64,000 nt of DNA from NCBI GenBank assembly GCA_013398015.1, contig VZRR01002165.1:186001-250000 (forward strand), in the 5' to 3' direction. Origin of the DNA: Oreocharis arfaki. Taxonomy: Eukaryota > Chordata > Aves > Passeriformes > Paramythiidae. Position numbers and translations under genes: made by a program. Positions 62,132 to 64,000 of the stretch are shown here, piece by piece (positions within the stretch are counted from its first letter, which is position 1; every line of letters begins with the position of its first letter). The notes beneath the pieces were generated by a model. It saw only the letters and a program-made list of their open reading frames with translations. It searched no databases and was not told the DNA's origin.

Positions 62132-64000
62132 TATTTAATAATCTACTATCAATCACAACTCACTTGGTTTGCAGGCTGTCAATTTTTAAAATGGTTCTTT
62201 GTGTTAAGATTTGAGTGACATGTCATAGAAAGAGCCACTTACTTCAATTTTGCTGTGGGTTGTTTTCTGTCCAGAGCTACTCTTGCATAAGTGAGACTTG
62301 TTTCTTACGTCAGCTGTCTAAAGCAATGGAAACAAAACAGCCCAAATAATGATTGGCTTTCTCCTGGCATCCCGAGGAAATCACACTTTGTGATGTGATA
62401 ATGGACCAGACGGAAGTCACTGTCATCTCAAACAGCAAATACTTGTTTTCTTCCGCTTGGAATGAACTACAAATCTGGCAGCCTTGCCCAAGTGGAGAGG
62501 TAAAGAGAGGGTACCAGAAAAGTGATGGGTTTTGCGCTGCACAGGGCAGAAATTCAACAGAAATATGTAGCTATTTACTGCTGTGCATTTGTGAAAGACG
62601 TAAAGTTGTTTGCAACATGTGAATGGGCAAAATAAAATATAATTTGTTGTAACAAGATCTCTTACTGTGTTTGAAACAGGATATACTTTACTCCAACAGT
62701 AATGGCATTGACAAGGCTGAATTTATAATCTCTGTCTCTGTGATTTTCAGAATTATGACAAAACTTTAATTTCACAATAGTTTTTTAGAGTATGAAGCTA
62801 GAGTTTTTTATAAAGACAGAAGCAATGAAAGAAAATGACACGGCTGGGGCATTCTCCAAAGTTAATTTAATGCAGCTACTCATCAAACAGGTCTTTTTAG
62901 CAAGTGAGTGAGATTCATTTTGTAGAAAATGATGGCATTTGATAGATCCTGAAGAATAATATCAACAAGCATGAGCAAAAAACACTGAATAAAATCCACT
63001 GCATTTTGATCTGAAATGAATAAATATTTCCAGTTCAATATTTAGATTTCCTTTGTATTCTGAACTTTGAGTCTCAACCTCAAAGTAAACACAGGGGATG
63101 TAAAATCTCTTCAAATGAAACTAAAAAAGATTTCAACTTCTTTCAGACAAATTGCCAAAATGTGGACAGTTGCCTGCAAGCTCTTAAGAGAGCTGTGCTC
63201 TCTGGAATGACAAAGTATAGCAACTTTTCACCTGTGTGTTGTGAAACAGAATTCTTCTTTGGTGTAGCTTATTTTCAGATAATAGAATGTTAGTTAGTGT
63301 GAACTCTTTGCATATAATGCATGCATTTATTTTTCCACAAAAATTTTATGCTGCTTTATTGAGATTTTTTCATTTTATGTAGATACATTTAGCACTGCAG
63401 TTGTATATTCTAGGCAGTAGAAAAATTTATTATTTACAGCTTAATGCAAACTGAGTAAATTTTCATGTGGCTGAGTCTTGTTTGCTCTACCTTCATCAAT
63501 TAAACTCCCTGCTTTATTCCACTGTGTCTTAATTAGTGGCTTAGAGCCACCAAGTGACTAAACACAGATTCATAGAATAAGGGTTGAAATCGTCAAACCA
63601 AATGAAGGATACGTTCACATGTGAGATGTAAGCTCAGCAGGGCCATTCAGAACCTGGCTGCTATGATAACGTGCCTGGCTGTCCTTCCCAGGAACTTACA
63701 CCAAACATATTTGATAATATTGAGCATTCTCACAGTAGTACAGAATAGGCCACGTAATATTCTTTTGTGTGTGCAGAAGTTAAGGGGCAAACCTGGACTG
63801 TTGGCTTGGATCTGTAGCTACCAAATATATACAATGTGTCTTGCTCAGCCTTCCTCAAGCTAGAATTATCATGGGAAAAAGGAACTATTAACTAACTCAA
63901 ACTTTCAGAGGGTTTGTATGGAAAGACTGTTGACTATCACCTTCATTAATAACAGAAAATATTTCGAAGATGGGCAACATTCAAATTTGTTGGAAGTTCC
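62132..64000. other. Non-coding DNA, nothing recognised
   Basis: AT-rich sequence to the right edge. A possible 35-base CR1 tail remnant near 63567-63600 is too short to call. Confidence 0.6.

Noticed and set aside
63567..63600. CATAGAATAAGGGTTGAAAT, resembling an antisense CR1 tail
   Set aside because: Only about 35 bases match the tail pattern and the following sequence does not continue as CR1.

Overview
This 64 kb window looks like a vertebrate, most probably bird, gene desert around one protein-coding gene. The gene is SLITRK4, on the minus strand at 32966-35479, with its coding sequence in a single exon. The bird assignment rests on CR1 LINE 3' ends being the only recognisable interspersed repeats besides one retroviral-type LTR, on the absence of mammalian SINE/L1 sequence, and on low repeat density. 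From established knowledge, SLITRK4 is X-linked in mammals and its bird counterpart lies on the chromosome 4/4A segment. Another sauropsid (turtle, crocodilian) cannot be excluded, because CR1 is common there too.

Layout. From 1 to about 32 kb (downstream of SLITRK4) I see AT-rich non-coding DNA. It holds a probable 515-bp solo LTR (5211-5725), one CR1 end (7061-7258), an unusual 43-bp T/G higher-order tandem repeat (11221-11343) and scattered homopolymers. From about 31.9 to 32.97 kb is the presumed SLITRK4 3' UTR. The coding exon follows, and just upstream of the start codon (35510-35560 on the minus strand) is a strong splice-acceptor/pyrimidine-tract signal. A 5' intron, a polypurine tract (36609-36830) and a CpG island (about 36831-38290) come next. 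The island is broken by a 548-base assembly gap, so the promoter and first exon are probably partly missing. Beyond it, 38330-39300 is AT-rich, contains two POU octamers and many TAAT cores, and resembles a developmental regulatory element. From 39.3 to 64 kb there is again non-coding DNA with three antisense CR1 fragments, a 17-bp tandem repeat, a somewhat GC-richer patch at 54.0-54.8 kb and a possible regulatory segment near 61.5-61.8 kb.

How it works together. The island supplies a minus-strand promoter, a 5' UTR intron is spliced out, and one large exon encodes the whole synaptic adhesion protein. The surrounding desert presumably carries distal enhancers, as is usual for neurodevelopmental genes (inference). 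I found no tRNA, rRNA, CRISPR array, second protein-coding gene or clear processed pseudogene. I found no convincing new biological system; the best leads are the repeat structure at 11.2 kb, the start-codon/splice question at SLITRK4 and the candidate regulatory block beside the gapped promoter.
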